Shown: positions 46,176-58,176 of the stretch, piece after piece
Layout: each line of letters starts with the position of its first letter
How positions within the stretch are numbered: the stretch's first letter is position 1
NCBI GenBank assembly: GCA_039720395.1
Contig: CM077831.1
Coordinates: forward strand, 31,659,695-31,723,694
Direction: 5' to 3'
DNA: 64,000 nucleotides
From: Liquidambar formosana
Taxonomy: Eukaryota > Streptophyta > Magnoliopsida > Saxifragales > Altingiaceae
Position numbers and translations under genes: made by a program
The notes under the pieces: generated by a model
Told to the model about the DNA's origin: nothing
Seen by the model: the letters and a program-made list of their open reading frames with translations, nothing else
The model's database searches: none

Positions 46176-48128
46176 CTGAAGATGATGTTCATCAAATGAC
46201 TCAGGAAAAAGAATGCCTGCCTGACATCTTGCCGTTGTATATCCTTTGATACCCATTTGCATATAGTCGTATCCCCTGTAATTCTATGTACTCTATTTAA
46301 TATTCATCTTTTCTCATTCAAAATTTGTTTTTCTTCCTTTTCTTTTCCTTCCTAGTTTGAGTGTTTGAATTTCTGATGAGGAAGCCCTGGGTTTTTCTTT
46401 TGTATTTTTGTTTATTATTTTTGTCACGGACATTGTATGCAGTAGTTTTAAGTACTACACTCTTTTTTGTGTTAATAGAAGGTGGAGGTATTTTATTGAA
46501 ACAAACATCTTTGAAGGAAGTGAGATTTGGTTTTTTCCTTGTGCAAAAATCTCTGTTCTCTATTGTTGGTAGGGATGTGCAAAAAACGGTCCAATCCATG
46601 AAACCAAATCGATCCGTTCTATTCTGTACCGACCCCAAATGGTTTGAGAGAATGGACGAATTGGTTTAGGGTGGGTTGAGCAATAAATTTGGTGGTTGGG
46701 TATGGTTGGCGGGTTAAATTTTGTCAAACCACCAATAAATCAACCCAATCTGCTTTCAATTATATACATATATAAATATGTACACACACTTTTTACAAGA
46801 AAACATGTTAGTCATTATAGGTTTTTTTTTTAATTAACTTTTTTGTTGCTTGATCTATAATTATTTTGTGAGATTTAATATTATTATAGAATGTTAAATG
46901 ATTTCTCTTTTTACTACCAAAAAAAAAAAAAAAAAAAAGGTTTGTTTCTTAACATTTTTCCTAAAAAAATTAACAAATCATTCTCATAGAGATTATAAAA
47001 GCTCATTTTTTGGTTATTTGACAATTTTCATAAAAGTTATGAAAGGCATGATATAACTTGCCCAAACCATTGGCTCAAAATTGTCAAAAGAAATCAATCA
47101 ATCTGTCGGTTTTTTAGGATCAATGGTTTGGCGACTGATTGAAAATTTTACAAATTGCCTTTGACGGATTGGTTGATGATTTCTCTTTTAACCGTTCTAT
47201 ACCAACTTGCGCACACCCCTAATTGTTGGCAAACATCTGCGTTTTACTGTTTTACAATATCATGAATAAAATGTTTAGTGTTCTGATCACAAGCATAAAA
47301 GTTTTCAACCTCAAGTCAGTTGCTACCAGGGTGGGGAAGTCTTACCTAGTCGTTACCAATTTGGGGGCATTTTATTATTACTGTATTATTTTGATGATAA
47401 CTCATGTAATCCTCAATCTCAGCATAAATTTCAACGTTTTTTGAGATTTGGATCCCAAGACCGGAAGTCGTAGAAAGGCCACTCCGCCCTAAAAACAAAA
47501 CAAAAAAAAGGTCCAAGATTCGGCTTTTTATTCTGTTTTTTGGACCAAAAACAAGAATCTTTTCATTGTTTCTAAATGTCCACAATTTGTACTAAGACAT
47601 TAACCAACGCAATCAGGCCAGACATTAGGACACCAAAAAGTTAGAAATAAAAAAATAAAATAAATGCTTAACTTAACATCTTGAGGCACAGTAAAACTTA
47701 AGGGATAACACTTTTTTATATTTAATCTTTATATATAGCCGTATTCTCTTGAGATTAATCTCAAGTAACTTTGTGTAAAGTTGCCTTCTAAAACTTTGTT
47801 TGTGATTTATATTTTATGAAACCAACCGTTGGATTTGATAATCTTTTCATATAAGTGACACATGCCAAAAATTAAGTTGATTCAAGACTAATTTCTATTC
47901 GATTTAAAACTTAAATTTTTAATTAAGGACAAGATATTTATAAAGGAGGTAGATCTTAATTTCATCAATTTGATTTTTGACATGCATAATCTTCTTATTA
48001 AATTAATTTAATTCACTGATTGGTTTTATAAAATATAAATTACAAGTTGAGTGTTGGAAGGTGAAGTTAAACAAAGGTGCTTGAAATTAACTTCAAGAGA
48101 ACTGCATAAGTATATATATATATATATA
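46176..48128. other. RhoGAP 3'UTR and intergenic DNA
   Basis: The first 400 bases probably contain the RhoGAP 3'UTR. The hAT element at 46570-47221 follows. From 47222 to 48128 the DNA is AT-rich with no open frame or recognised repeat. Confidence 0.5.
46570..47221. mobile_element. hAT-type non-autonomous element with perfect target duplication
   Basis: The element starts TAGGGATGTGC and ends GCGCACACCCCTA, forming imperfect inverted repeats, and is flanked by identical octamers ATTGTTGG (46562-46569 and 47222-47229), the 8-bp duplication of hAT transposons. ACGGT/ACCGT and AATTGGTT/AACCAAT-type motifs repeat near both ends. No transposase is encoded. Confidence 0.85.
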
Positions 48129-51100
48129 CTAGTTGGTGCACACGTGCGTTGCATGTGAATTTTTTTTAGTTAAATTATTTTTTCAATAATGATAATAATT
48201 TTTTAATTTAATAATTTTATCGTGCCTTTGCATAAGATGAAAGCACTTTGATCACTCAATCCTTTACTTCTTTTGATATGATTACTATTTTTTTTCATTA
48301 TCTTTCCCAAATCATAGTACTTAAAATTATCTTTGAAACTTCATTATACATAGGTTCTTTGAAGGTTTTGTGAAACTTTCAATGTTGAAACAAAAGGCTC
48401 TTTCTTTCACTCTTTGCCTCTTTCTCCAATCAAAACATATTTACGCTATAGTTGAAAGATTTAATAGCAAATTATTAGTACATTAGTCTTACAAAAATCA
48501 AAACCAAGACTTGCGCGGCTTTATAAACCCGACGGACATGCCATCCTTTTTTTTTTATGATGTACTACAATTTACACCCCTCCCGTAGATTCATGCCACA
48601 GAAGCTAACTCAAGTTCCTAATAAGGCCTACACTACCACCTTTAAAAAATCTAGTATTTATGGGATTAGGAGGTTCTCATTTTAATTATGAGTAAAGTAG
48701 TTTTTGATATATATGTATTGGAAAAACATAGGAGAATATAGATACTCCACGCGGGATCGAAACCAAGACTTACACAAATCCAGAACTTCTATTGGTCTTT
48801 GATTAAAATAATAATATTGCTAATATGTACATGTTTAGGATTTTTTTTTTTTTAAAAAAAAAATCTGGTATTTATGGGATCAGGATGTTCTCATTTTATT
48901 TATGAGTAAATTAGTTTTTGATATTTTTTTATTTGGGAAACGATAGGAGAACACACATAGCTTATTTAGGGTCTGAAACCAAAGATTTTTGCAAACCTTC
49001 AAGTGACAAATTAATAAACTCAAGGACCATTGACTTTTCATTAAAAAATAATACTCCCTCCGTCCAATAAAGATAGGCAACATTTGACAAAACATGGAGT
49101 TTAAGAAAATGTAATCATTATATTAACTTCTCATTGATTAATGCCTTGGCAAGTTGGCATCATGACTTTACTCCATGATGTTAAATTTTTATGACAGTTG
49201 TTAACCTAGTTGAATTTGGATGGCTGTGATGAGAAGATGACTTTTTGGTAATCGCCTCCAAATATAATGCCAAATAAAGTTTGATTGTTAACTTATTAAA
49301 TATTAACTATCACATGGTACAAATTGACTGACAATATCTTTTGTTTAGTACTACATTTGGAAGTGATAACTAAAACATCATTTAGCTGGTTCTCTTTTCT
49401 GCCCCGCTCCTCATGTCCCATAATCTGTTTTTTCTTAACAACTTTTTCTCACATCAAAATTTCAAAACCATTTTCTATCTCTCTCTCTCTCTCTTTCTTC
49501 CCCATGTTATCACGGATCTATATTAGATTAAGTGATCCTAGCTCTGTTATCACTTACCCCTCCCCCCTCTCTCTCTACGTCATCTCCATTTGCTACAATA
49601 ATCCATTTGGGTAAACCTATTGTCTCTGTTTCTCTCGCACACATCCTTATCAGGCAGTGTGCTTCTTTCTTTAGCTAGTTTCTCACTCATTCTCTGTCTT
49701 ACTTTTCTTTTTTTCTTTTACCTCATTCTCTATGTATTTGTTTTGATTGCAAATTTGCAATTTGTTCTCTCTAACTTTCTCTCATCTCTATTTCTTTATC
49801 AGTCTCTCACCCATTTTTATTCTCTCTCTCTCTCTCACCATCATCTGGTCGTGAATTGCATGTTTGGGTCTATGCTTTCGATGATTGTCGATTGGTTTCC
49901 TTAATGGTCTCCCTATATGGTTTGGATCATTGTCAGTTGGTTTCAAAATTACCATTATTTAAAATAAAATAAAAAACCTATGATTTGATTTCGATATATA
50001 TATATATATATATATATATTTTCTTTGTCAATGCGTGGTGGATCACTACTTGTGATTTTATTTTTTTGGGCCTGTACATTTTAAAAAAAAAATTTGATTT
50101 TGAACTTTTTTTTTTTTTTTGGGGGTTGTGATATAAGTTATTTTCTTTTCTTTTTGTTCTTTTTAGTTTAGTTTTGTTTAGTTTGGTATTTTGGGTTTGC
50201 AGGTAGATATTGTAAAGTTTCATGAACCTCACGATTTGATAGGTACTTTTTTTGGTGGTTCATTAGACCTTCCTTTTTATTTTCCTTTTTCCTTGTGCAT
50301 TCGTTAATGATTTTTTTTTTTTTTTTTAGGGTTTTGTTTTGTTTTGTTTTTTTTCAAACCTGCTTCTCTTTTGATTTTCCTTCAATTAAATCATCTTTGA
50401 TTCTCTTCTTTTTCTTGGTAATTTGACTTGATTATTTTCAAAAATAAGAGATTATATATGAATTCTCAACAAAATATGAAAATTATGCAACAGCAGTAAT
50501 TTAAAAGTTCAATAATGCAATTCAAGTTTTTTCTGATATACGAATCCTTAGATAATAATCAAAGATTATATGTGCTATTCAAAACTTTACTTATGCAATT
50601 CAAGTTTTTTTTCTTTTTCTTTTTGGCCTCTTAATCTGGGTTTTCATTTGTTTTTGTTCAAGCATGCGTCTTTTTATTTTCATTCAACTAATTCATCTTT
50701 GATTCTCTTATTTTTCTTGCTAATTTTGCAATTCAAATAGAGATTTAAAAGTTCAATCATGCAATGCAAGCAGAGATTTAAATGTTTATGCAGGCAGAGA
50801 TTTAAATGTTTAAACATAATTTGTATATATGAGTCAAGTTTATTGAAAACTACATACCAGACAAATAACCAGAAGAAAGGAGACGTAATGAAAGCACATA
50901 GAAGACGCAGAAGAAGGAAGCAGTAGTTGTTCTTTCCTGTGTTAGGGTTTTATGATTTTTTTAATGTGTTTCTATTTGTATTTATATATTAACATTGTTA
51001 GGGTTTTACGAATTATAGTTTCCGTTTCTTTAAAATTTCTATTTGGGTTTGGTTTTATTTAATTATTATACGAATTATAGTTTTCTTAGAATTCTTATTA

Positions 51101-51230
51101 AGGTATGTGTTTTATATTGCTATATTTCCTATATATGCAAAATGGTAGTTGTGTATTTAAAAATTAAAATAAGGGTATATTAGTCAATCAAAAGTTTTTT
51201 TTACATTCATCTTTTTGTAGGTAGTATAGA
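48129..51230 (-). mobile_element. Candidate non-autonomous Helitron
   Basis: Read on the minus strand, a TCTATACTACCTAC terminus at 51230 follows an A, and the other end reads CACATGCAACGCACGTG, then TGCACCAACTAG, followed by T at 48128. The first part can fold into a 7-bp stem with an AAC loop about 10 bases before the terminal CTAG. TC start, a hairpin near a CTRR end, and insertion between A and T are Helitron hallmarks. No helicase or replication protein is visible, so it would be non-autonomous. The interior is AT-rich, with a tandem duplication and a truncated MITE. The two ends could belong to different elements. Confidence 0.45.
48646..49040. repeat. Diverged tandem duplication of about 210 bp
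   Basis: ATCTAGTATTTATGGGATTAGGAG (from about 48649) recurs in altered form from about 48863 (TCTGGTATTTATGGGATCAGG), both followed by TTCTCATTTTA and a TTATGAGTAAA block. It lies inside the Helitron candidate. A truncated mariner-like MITE end (ACTCCCTCCGTCC) follows at about 49051. Confidence 0.7.
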
Positions 51231-51377
51231 TATAGAGGTCAATTCCATCCTTCCTGGACAATACTTGGCTCCTCACAGTAGAGGAACAACTCCTCTTTCC
51301 TCCAACTCATATTACGGTACATGTAACATTTAATTTTAAAAAATATAGATACGTAGATATAGGTACATAGACACATA

Positions 51378-51378
<1 letters not shown>

Positions 51379-51416
<38 letters not shown>
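51379..51416. repeat. (AT)n microsatellite
   Basis: An alternating AT run lies between the Helitron candidate and the PLA2 promoter. A similar run occurs at about 49995-50020. Confidence 0.9.
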
Positions 51417-51419
<3 letters not shown>

Positions 51420-51646
51420 CACATAAATATATGTTTATAATAACATAATATAAAGATACATATACATAATTAATTCTCATTTACTTGTTATACACGTAAT
51501 ATAATACAAGTAAGAGAGAAAAGCAACAGCTACTCTACTGTAAAGGGCCAAGTATTATCCTTCCTAATATTAGGAAAATTCAGTCCACACCCTCCAATAT
51601 TGAAGTCTTCATGTCTCAGTGGCCCCATAGATGCTCTATTTTCACC

Positions 51647-51654
51647 TATAAAAA
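51647..51654 (+). promoter_or_regulatory. TATA box of the PLA2 gene
   Basis: TATAAAAA lies in a context (CACCTATAAAAAGGAGG) typical of plant core promoters, so transcription would begin near 51680. The presumed leader runs to a donor (GCACAG before GTCAGT at 51854), and a CAG acceptor near 52554 resumes it, giving a 5'UTR intron of about 700 bases. The leader holds short upstream frames such as one from ATG 51814. Confidence 0.55.
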
Positions 51655-52633
51655 GGAGGCAGAGTGGGAAAATGTGTGAGAGAGAAAGCGTCAAAGAGAG
51701 CCACAAGAGAGGGAAAAAAACCATGTCCTGTGACTTGTTGGCTCTCTGTTTCTCTCTTTTATCTGCATACATCTAATTTGTGTTCTCACGTGTTTAATGT
51801 TCACTGCTCTGTGATGAAACACACTCTTCTTCTGATCGATGAATCTGCACAGGTCAGTCCTCCAGAATTTGTTCACTTCCTCCTCCTTTTATTTATTTAT
51901 TTATTTTTTTTGCTTCCTAAAGCAGGAAAAGTGCTTTGAAAATCCGGTTACCAAACGATGCCTCGTTCTTCTTAATTGCTCGCGTTTTTTTAATTCCTTG
52001 TCTACGTTCTTGAACTTCTTTTGGTGGGTTTTAATTTCAGTACAACCGCCTCAGATTTTTTTTTTTTCCCTTAAATATAAAGTACCCTTTTTTAATTTGC
52101 TTTTAAGAGCTGAATGTCAATCCAATTTTTTTATTTTATTTTGCTTTCAAAAGCGATAAAGTGTTTGAAATTTGGCCTACCAAATGAGTACTTAATTGCT
52201 AATTCGTTCAGGTTTACGCTGTTTCAATTTCAGTACAACCGCCTCAATTTTCTTAAACTGCAAAAGGGAACTCTTTTTTCTTTTTCTTTTTCAAAAGCAG
52301 AAAAGTAATTTGAAAAATTGTTTCCGAATTTCAGTTCTAAGAAACGCGCTCTTAGTTATTACGGTAAATGTTTCTCGTTATTATATGTTTGAAAGTTCCC
52401 TATTGGATGGATAATATTTTATTGGGTTGTTTTTCTTTTTGTGGTTCAAAATGGAGAAAATTATGCTTTTGGGTTTCATGTAGCTACAAATTTTGTGGGA
52501 TTGGAAGTAATAATAAAAAAAGGTGTTTTTTTCTTGATATAGCAATGTGATTTCAGTGGCAGGTCTACTGAATCAATGATGCAAGGCTGTGGTCATGTGG
52601 TGGCTAGAGTGTGTAATCTGGTGATTTCGTAGG

Positions 52634-53609
52634 ATGAACTTTGGTTTTCTCAGTAACACCCCATGGTTTTGGGCTCAATCAAACAAGGATTTCGGGACAA
52701 GCCTTAAATCCACAGATGCCCTTATGGAACAACCCAAACAAAAGGCTTTTTTTGATATCAAGTTGTGGGGATGGTCCCTCCTCTCTGTTGTTCCTTGGGC
52801 TATCAATGCTAGAGATAAAATTCGAACGCCACCCACCATTAACAGGGATTTGAAAAGCCGCGTGCGACCTCGTCGGGTTGTTGATGCTACTGGGTCTTCT
52901 CCTCTGCGCTTCAGACCATATGTCTCCAAGGTTCCGTGGCACACGGGTGCCAGAGCCTTCCTTTCTCAGTTCTTCCCGCGATATGGGCACTACTGTGGAC
53001 CCAATTGGTCTAGTGGTAAAGATGGTGGGTCGCTTCTGTGGGACAAGCGGCCTATTGATTGGTTGGATTTTTGCTGCTATTGCCATGACATTGGTTATGA
53101 CACTCACGACCAGGCCAAGCTTTTGAAGGCTGACCTAGCATTTCTTGAGTGCTTGGAGAGGCCTCAGATGAGTACGAAAGGAGATGCTCATATTGCTCAC
53201 ATGTACAAGACAATGTGCATCACAGGTATGGCTAGCATTTTGACTTTGTTTTGTAGCATATTTGCCTTTTATTATAGTAATACGAAGATTATATGTTATT
53301 TTTATTGGGTGATTGTTTTCCTTATGAGGTTCTATTTATAATTGTTTCTTTAACTTTTTCTCCTTGCTTGTGTGTATGCGCATAGGGGAAAGAAGAGGAG
53401 AGGAGAGAGAGGGGGGGGGGGGGGGGGGGGGGATTCTATGTTCCCATTGATGGGTAACTACTATGGTATTTGTTCAATATCTTGTGCTTTTGTGAATGGC
53501 AGGTCTCAAGAATATACTAATACCATACAGAAGGCACCTTGTAAATCTACAGTCAGGGCAAACATTGATTGGATTTGGATGGCTAAGCAATATGAAATGG
53601 AGAAATTAG
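52634..53609 (+). CDS. Phospholipase A2 family protein, two coding exons
   Basis: It encodes 232 residues with the secretory-type PLA2 core, which releases fatty acids from the sn-2 position of phospholipids using Ca2+. Coding exons are 52634-53225 and 53503-53609, joined in phase to end ...GWLSNMKWRN. The Ca2+-binding loop YGHYCGPNWSSGKDGG is at residues 117-132 and the active-site block DFCCYCHDIGYD at 145-156, with His151-Asp152. A hydrophobic WGWSLLSVVPWAI stretch near 45-57 may anchor it to a membrane; there is no classic N-terminal signal peptide, unlike the small secreted plant PLA2 enzymes. It resembles the less studied At4g29070 group. A frame reading on past 53225 is unspliced intron. 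The intron contains a run of 22 G. The location and true substrate are not shown by the sequence. Confidence 0.88.
53411..53432 (+). repeat. Run of 22 G in the PLA2 intron
   Basis: An uninterrupted G22 tract follows AGGAGAGAGA in the intron between the two PLA2 coding exons, 70 bases before the acceptor. Its exact length is prone to sequencing error. Confidence 0.85.
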
Positions 53610-55229
53610 AACCTGCAGACAAACTTGGGATCATTAATTCAGAGTTCCCGTGCACTGAGTTACAATATCACACAGATCCTCTAATGTGAAAAGCATGTAG
53701 ATTTCAAATGATTACTGCTTCTCATTGTCTATTGTTTCGATTGAGTTGAAATTTCTTTGCATCGGAGCTTTGGAGCAGCTTAGGAACTTCCTCTGTGTCC
53801 AAATTTGTGGTATTTGAATCTCAATTGACTTCTATCAAGATGCATAATTGCATATAATGTAAATAGTTGTCATCTTAACTTTTGTAGCTGCTTATTATTG
53901 ACACGATGTATGTATCAAATATTATCTTTCCTGATAGTGTATATTCCACTTTACTAACTGCTCTATGTTTACAGTATCTGTGCATTAGAATTCGAACTCT
54001 TTGACAAATGATGTGAGCTCCAACTCTTTAGCATATTAGTGCATGTGCTGATCTCACACTTGTCTAGAATGTGTCATTTCCATTAATTAAGATGCTAACA
54101 ACTGTTTATGCAGTTTGGTAAGTAATAACTTGAAGGTGAGAGAAGAGTCAGCAATATGAGGATTGAGCTGTTACTGAAGAGGGGAAAAAGAGTGCCATAA
54201 ATCCATGTAAGGCTTGCATCTTTATATTTGAATGTAAATTGTGCTGATAATGGAGGACAACATAAGCTGCAATTTTATTTAATTTACAGTAAACCTTGTA
54301 GCTTAGCATCATATATGTAATTAATTGTTACTCTCCTATTTCTATGTCTACACAACTAGAAAATCATGAATGACTGATGGAACTAAATGGCGTAAAAGGA
54401 TTCATGTACCCCATGTAGTTGGGAATAAGGCTCGTTTGGGTTGAGTTGAGTTGAGTGAATCAAAGCTTCTATGGTTGAAGTTCTCTTTGGCTAAGAATCT
54501 TTATTTTTCGGAGTAGTAATAAAGGGTATAGATTAGGAAATTCGTTTGTTCATTGTTTGGATACTCTCAAGCTCTAATATGGGGCTCTCTTTTTTGTTTT
54601 TTTGCATGTATACATCTCAATACCTCATATACATGGGTTTCCCTTTTTGGATCTATAATACAGTTTTTACCTGACCAAAGAGGGAAAAAAAAATCCAAAT
54701 GCTGCTGAGGTTACAAAATGTTGCTGTGTAGATCTTTGTTGATCAATTGCAGCTTTGCTAAGAGTAAGAAAAGAAAACCCATGCCGGCGTCACCAATGAA
54801 TCAAGTGGCTGCGCTATGCTTTTGTGTAATGGGATGGGAGGTTGCATAGGTCTCTTCGCGACCCCTTTACTTGGGATATCTCTTTAATTTAAGCTGTTGT
54901 GGTGATATTTCAAATTTGTTTTGCTTGGTGTTAAACACTGTTTTGCTTGTTTTGCAAATTTTGTGTTTACTGCTGTTATTTTCTGTTACATGCTTAGTGT
55001 GCTTTATTATATTGTTCAATCCTATTGCTGTAAAATTAGTCAGTTTAAATTCATTTTAGGGTTGGAATGGGCTTCTCTCTAAGGCAAATGTAGTCTTTGA
55101 TTTGTGTTTTGGTGGGTTGTAGGAAACATACCTTGTGTTTGGATTAGTGGTTCTTTCCAGTGTGTCCAATCCAATAGCCTTATCGAATGACGCATTTTTT
55201 TCCCCCCTTTGTAAAGACTCACTCCCATT

Positions 55230-55370
55230 GTTAGTCGGCCTTGTGGCACTTCTCCCTCCTATGTGGAGGAGGTTCTAAGTTCGAGTCTTAGGATAGTTAT
55301 ATCTGTAATTCCCCCAATATTTAATGTAATGAATTTCTAATTTATGTTAACCAAAAAAGTAAAAATAAAT
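55230..55370 (+). mobile_element. tRNA-derived SINE
   Basis: CGGCCTTGTGG (55236-55246) resembles a polymerase III A box, and GTTCGAGTC (55279-55287) fits the B-box consensus GTTCRANNC, at a spacing seen in tRNA-derived plant SINEs. An AT-rich tail follows, with TTAATGTAATGAATTTCTAAT. No target duplication was identified. Confidence 0.5.
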
Positions 55371-55868
55371 CATGAAAGAAGACTCAGCACCATTGCCTCC
55401 AGTCATCATCTGTCTGTTTTGCTACTCATGCCCATCTGCCACCATTGCATATTCCCCTGGCTCAAAATACAGAATTTATTGACTTGAGAGATGCATTTTT
55501 GGAAGATGTTTATAATCAGTCATCTTCTCTAGTAGAGTCATGGAAATTTTCAAAGTCAAGTCTTTAGTCATTTCTATCATTTGACTCTATCAGAAGCGTT
55601 TTGAATCACACAATCAGCTCTCTCCCCGGACTAACATTGAGTGATGGTCCTTTGATCTGCATCCCCTCGCGAAAAATAACAGGCAAAATAAAAGAAAGTT
55701 GAATTTTTTACCAATTTTTTAACCTAAAAACTTGAACGTCTTTTCTGAGCCAATCCATGGGAGTGATTGGAAGCATTTCTAGTCATGCCAATTTTGTTCT
55801 GAGTTCTTGACTTTTAAAATTTAAGGGTGCTACACAATTTTTTTAAACCAAATTCGTTGTCCATTGAT

Positions 55869-56265
55869 TAGGGCTCTCAATATGCGCACATACCCACAAC
55901 CCCGTCCAAATTTGCCCAAGTTAAATGGGTATACTCTGATAATTTTATTAATTGGGTTGTATATGGGTATCCAAAAGGAACTTAATTAATAATTGGGTCC
56001 ATTCGGGTTTACATAAAATAGCATGGGTTTGGGGTGGGTTCTCATAACAATGTGGAAGGAGAGCAACGGATTGTGAGAGTTATGGATCAAAAGGTTAGCA
56101 GACCCTCTCTGGGTTGGGTTGGGTCTCTGCTTGTAAAGTTGTAATAAATTAGTGAATTTGAGTTTTACTTAAATATATTCTTTACATAAATGGGTTGGGT
56201 TAGGTTGGATTGAGTTTGGGTGACATGTTGATTCAACATATCTAAACCCACCCAATTGCCAACTA
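55869..56265. mobile_element. hAT relic related to the element at 6469
   Basis: It begins TAGGGCTCTCAATAT, ends CCACCCAATTGCCAACTA, and shares the AGTTAAATGGGTA, AATTTTATTAATTG and TAATAATTGGGTCC stretches with the left part and GGGTGACAT plus ATCTAAACCCA with the right part of the element at 6469-7556. It is 397 bases long, lacks the DUF4228 segment, and has no clear target duplication. Confidence 0.65.
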
Positions 56266-56640
56266 AAAAATTGCACAAGTATTGATGATATGATAATTTA
56301 TTGATAAACTTTTAAGAATTTTTTTAAAAAATAAAAATAAAAATTGCTTAATGGGAGGATCATGACAGCCGCTTGCTTAATCAAACGTTATTGACCGTCT
56401 AAAAGGGAAAAGAAACATTTTTGACGGTGGGGATGAACTGATGAGATTGACGGTGATGTAGACTAAAGAAGAAGCCCATAGAAAGCGACGAGTGGGCCAA
56501 TAGAGAGTCGTGTAGAGTAGGCGCTACGTTTTTACCGATTGACTAATCAAGTCGTATCCCAATTACTGGGTCACATGCCTGCTACACCCACTCTCTTCTA
56601 AGGCGCGCGTGAATTCACTTAACCATTGAGCAAGTAACAT

Positions 56641-56910
56641 ATCGTCCCTCTATTTCAAATTGACTGTTCACTTTGAAAAAAACACATTTTTTAAGAAAAT
56701 TTTATTAAATATTTTCATATTAATATGTATGTTTTGAAATTCTCATTTTACTCTCAAGTGTGTAAAATATTAAAAAAAGAAAGAATATATTTTCAAGAGT
56801 ATTTTAAGAAATAAATAAAAAAGAACCAATAATTTTTGAAATGTGATAATAATTTTGAAATATTTCAAAAAGAAAGTAAGTCACTTATTTAGGAACGGGA
56901 GAGGGAGTAT
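56641..56910. mobile_element. Mariner-like MITE
   Basis: CGTCCCTCTATTTCAAATTGA on the left matches in reverse complement the right end, which reads ATACTCCCTCTCCCGTTCCT from outside in. The interior is AT-rich and non-coding. Confidence 0.6.
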
Positions 56911-57742
56911 CAAATTGAGACTTTTTTCTTTCTTTTTTTTTTCCTCCTTTTGGCTAACAACAAGGTGTTACTTGTCCACTAAAAAAACAACAACAACAAT
57001 AACAATAAGGTGTCTCACTCCCATAGTTCTTGCAAATCTCCATAATAACTTACATATTATATGTAATAGGTAAGTTAGAAGTAACTGGTGTAGCTTTAAG
57101 ATAAGAATCCTTTTATATATTCGGAGGTTCGAATTTCAAGACCTCCCTCTTTAAAAGAAATAAAAATAATAATAAAATTCAATGGCCAATTCTATTAATT
57201 CAGCTCGTGGTTTAGGAAAAAATTGGACTCAACGATCAATATCTAAAATGGTTTTCATTTTGTCAACTACAAGCATGGTTGGCCTTTGCGAGGTTTGTTG
57301 AGCGATTAGGCATTTTGTGTGCTCTTTACAAATTCTCGTTTCAACTTTTCGCAGTCATCATCGTTTGCACAGATTAATGGCATCTTACATGGATTGTTAA
57401 GGGATTAATATAAATTAAAACCTTAGTGTAAAAGAGCTAGGGAAGCCTCTAATCGTTAATTTACAAGAAAAAAAAAAACTAAAAAAAACTTGAATATATG
57501 TTAAGTGAGGTTGTAAGCATTTGGAATTTATAATTTTATGAAAAAGCCATGGTCCAAAAATAGGAAACCCTTATATATTTAACACGAGATTCATTCAGAT
57601 CTTTGGCCGACTAACCCTTCAAATGGAGGTAAAAATTAGTATTCACTCCTTGCAAATTAACATGCATGACTTATAGGTATCTATATTTTTTTATTTCAAA
57701 GATACATTTTTCTCCGCATTAATTTTTTTTTTTTTTGAAAAA

Positions 57743-57885
57743 GGAAAATTTAGATTGATTGAACTATGAGAAAATAATTATGATTAGTAGCCATTTTAAA
57801 TTAAGTTAGTAATCAGTATTAAACTATAATTAGTTTCTGAAACCCGACGAAACTAAAATTCCACCCCCTCCCCCCAAAAAAAAAA
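57743..57885. mobile_element. Inverted-repeat MITE, copy 3 of 3
   Basis: GGAAAATTTAGATTGATTGAACTATGAGAAAATAATTA and the TTAAGTTAGTAATCAG ... ACTATAATTAG half match the copies at 11586 and 20701. This copy is the most diverged. Confidence 0.5.
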
Positions 57886-58168
57886 AAAAAATCCTTTTTC
57901 TTGAGATGATTTCTTGTGGATAAGGAAATGGAAGTTACTAGAACATGACCAAGAGAAGTCCTACACCAATTAGATGCAGAGTGCTATTCACTCCGACTTC
58001 AAAGCGCTTGAGACATCGCTCCTCATACGGATATGCAAATAAACAAATTAAAACGCGGCCGTTTTCCATCGCCACCTCCTCACCGGAGACCTTACATAGA
58101 AAGAATTTGCCCATTGAATTTCTCCGAAACTCCCCATCCGATGGACCAAAAACACACCACAAAATCAC

Positions 58169-58176
58169 AAACCCTA
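58169..58176 (+). promoter_or_regulatory. Telo-box in SMG7 5' region
   Basis: AAACCCTA lies about 125 bases before the probable end of the first, non-coding SMG7 exon (CAACAA before GTAGGT at 58299). The 5'UTR intron would then run 58299-59769. A (CT)n microsatellite at about 59408-59433 lies inside it. Confidence 0.4.

Larger units (their letters stand above)
53610..58140. other. Intergenic DNA between PLA2 and SMG7
   Basis: The 3'UTR of the PLA2 gene occupies the first few hundred bases. After that no gene is recognised; the interval holds a SINE, an hAT relic, a mariner-like MITE and an inverted-repeat MITE (listed separately). Near 57080-57165 a GGTTCGAATTTC motif suggests another, more decayed SINE. 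Confidence 0.5.

Noticed and set aside
52679..53107. 142-codon minus-strand frame over the PLA2 exon
   Set aside because: It is a shadow of the PLA2 coding exon, whose plus-strand frame carries the complete Ca2+ loop and His-Asp motif.
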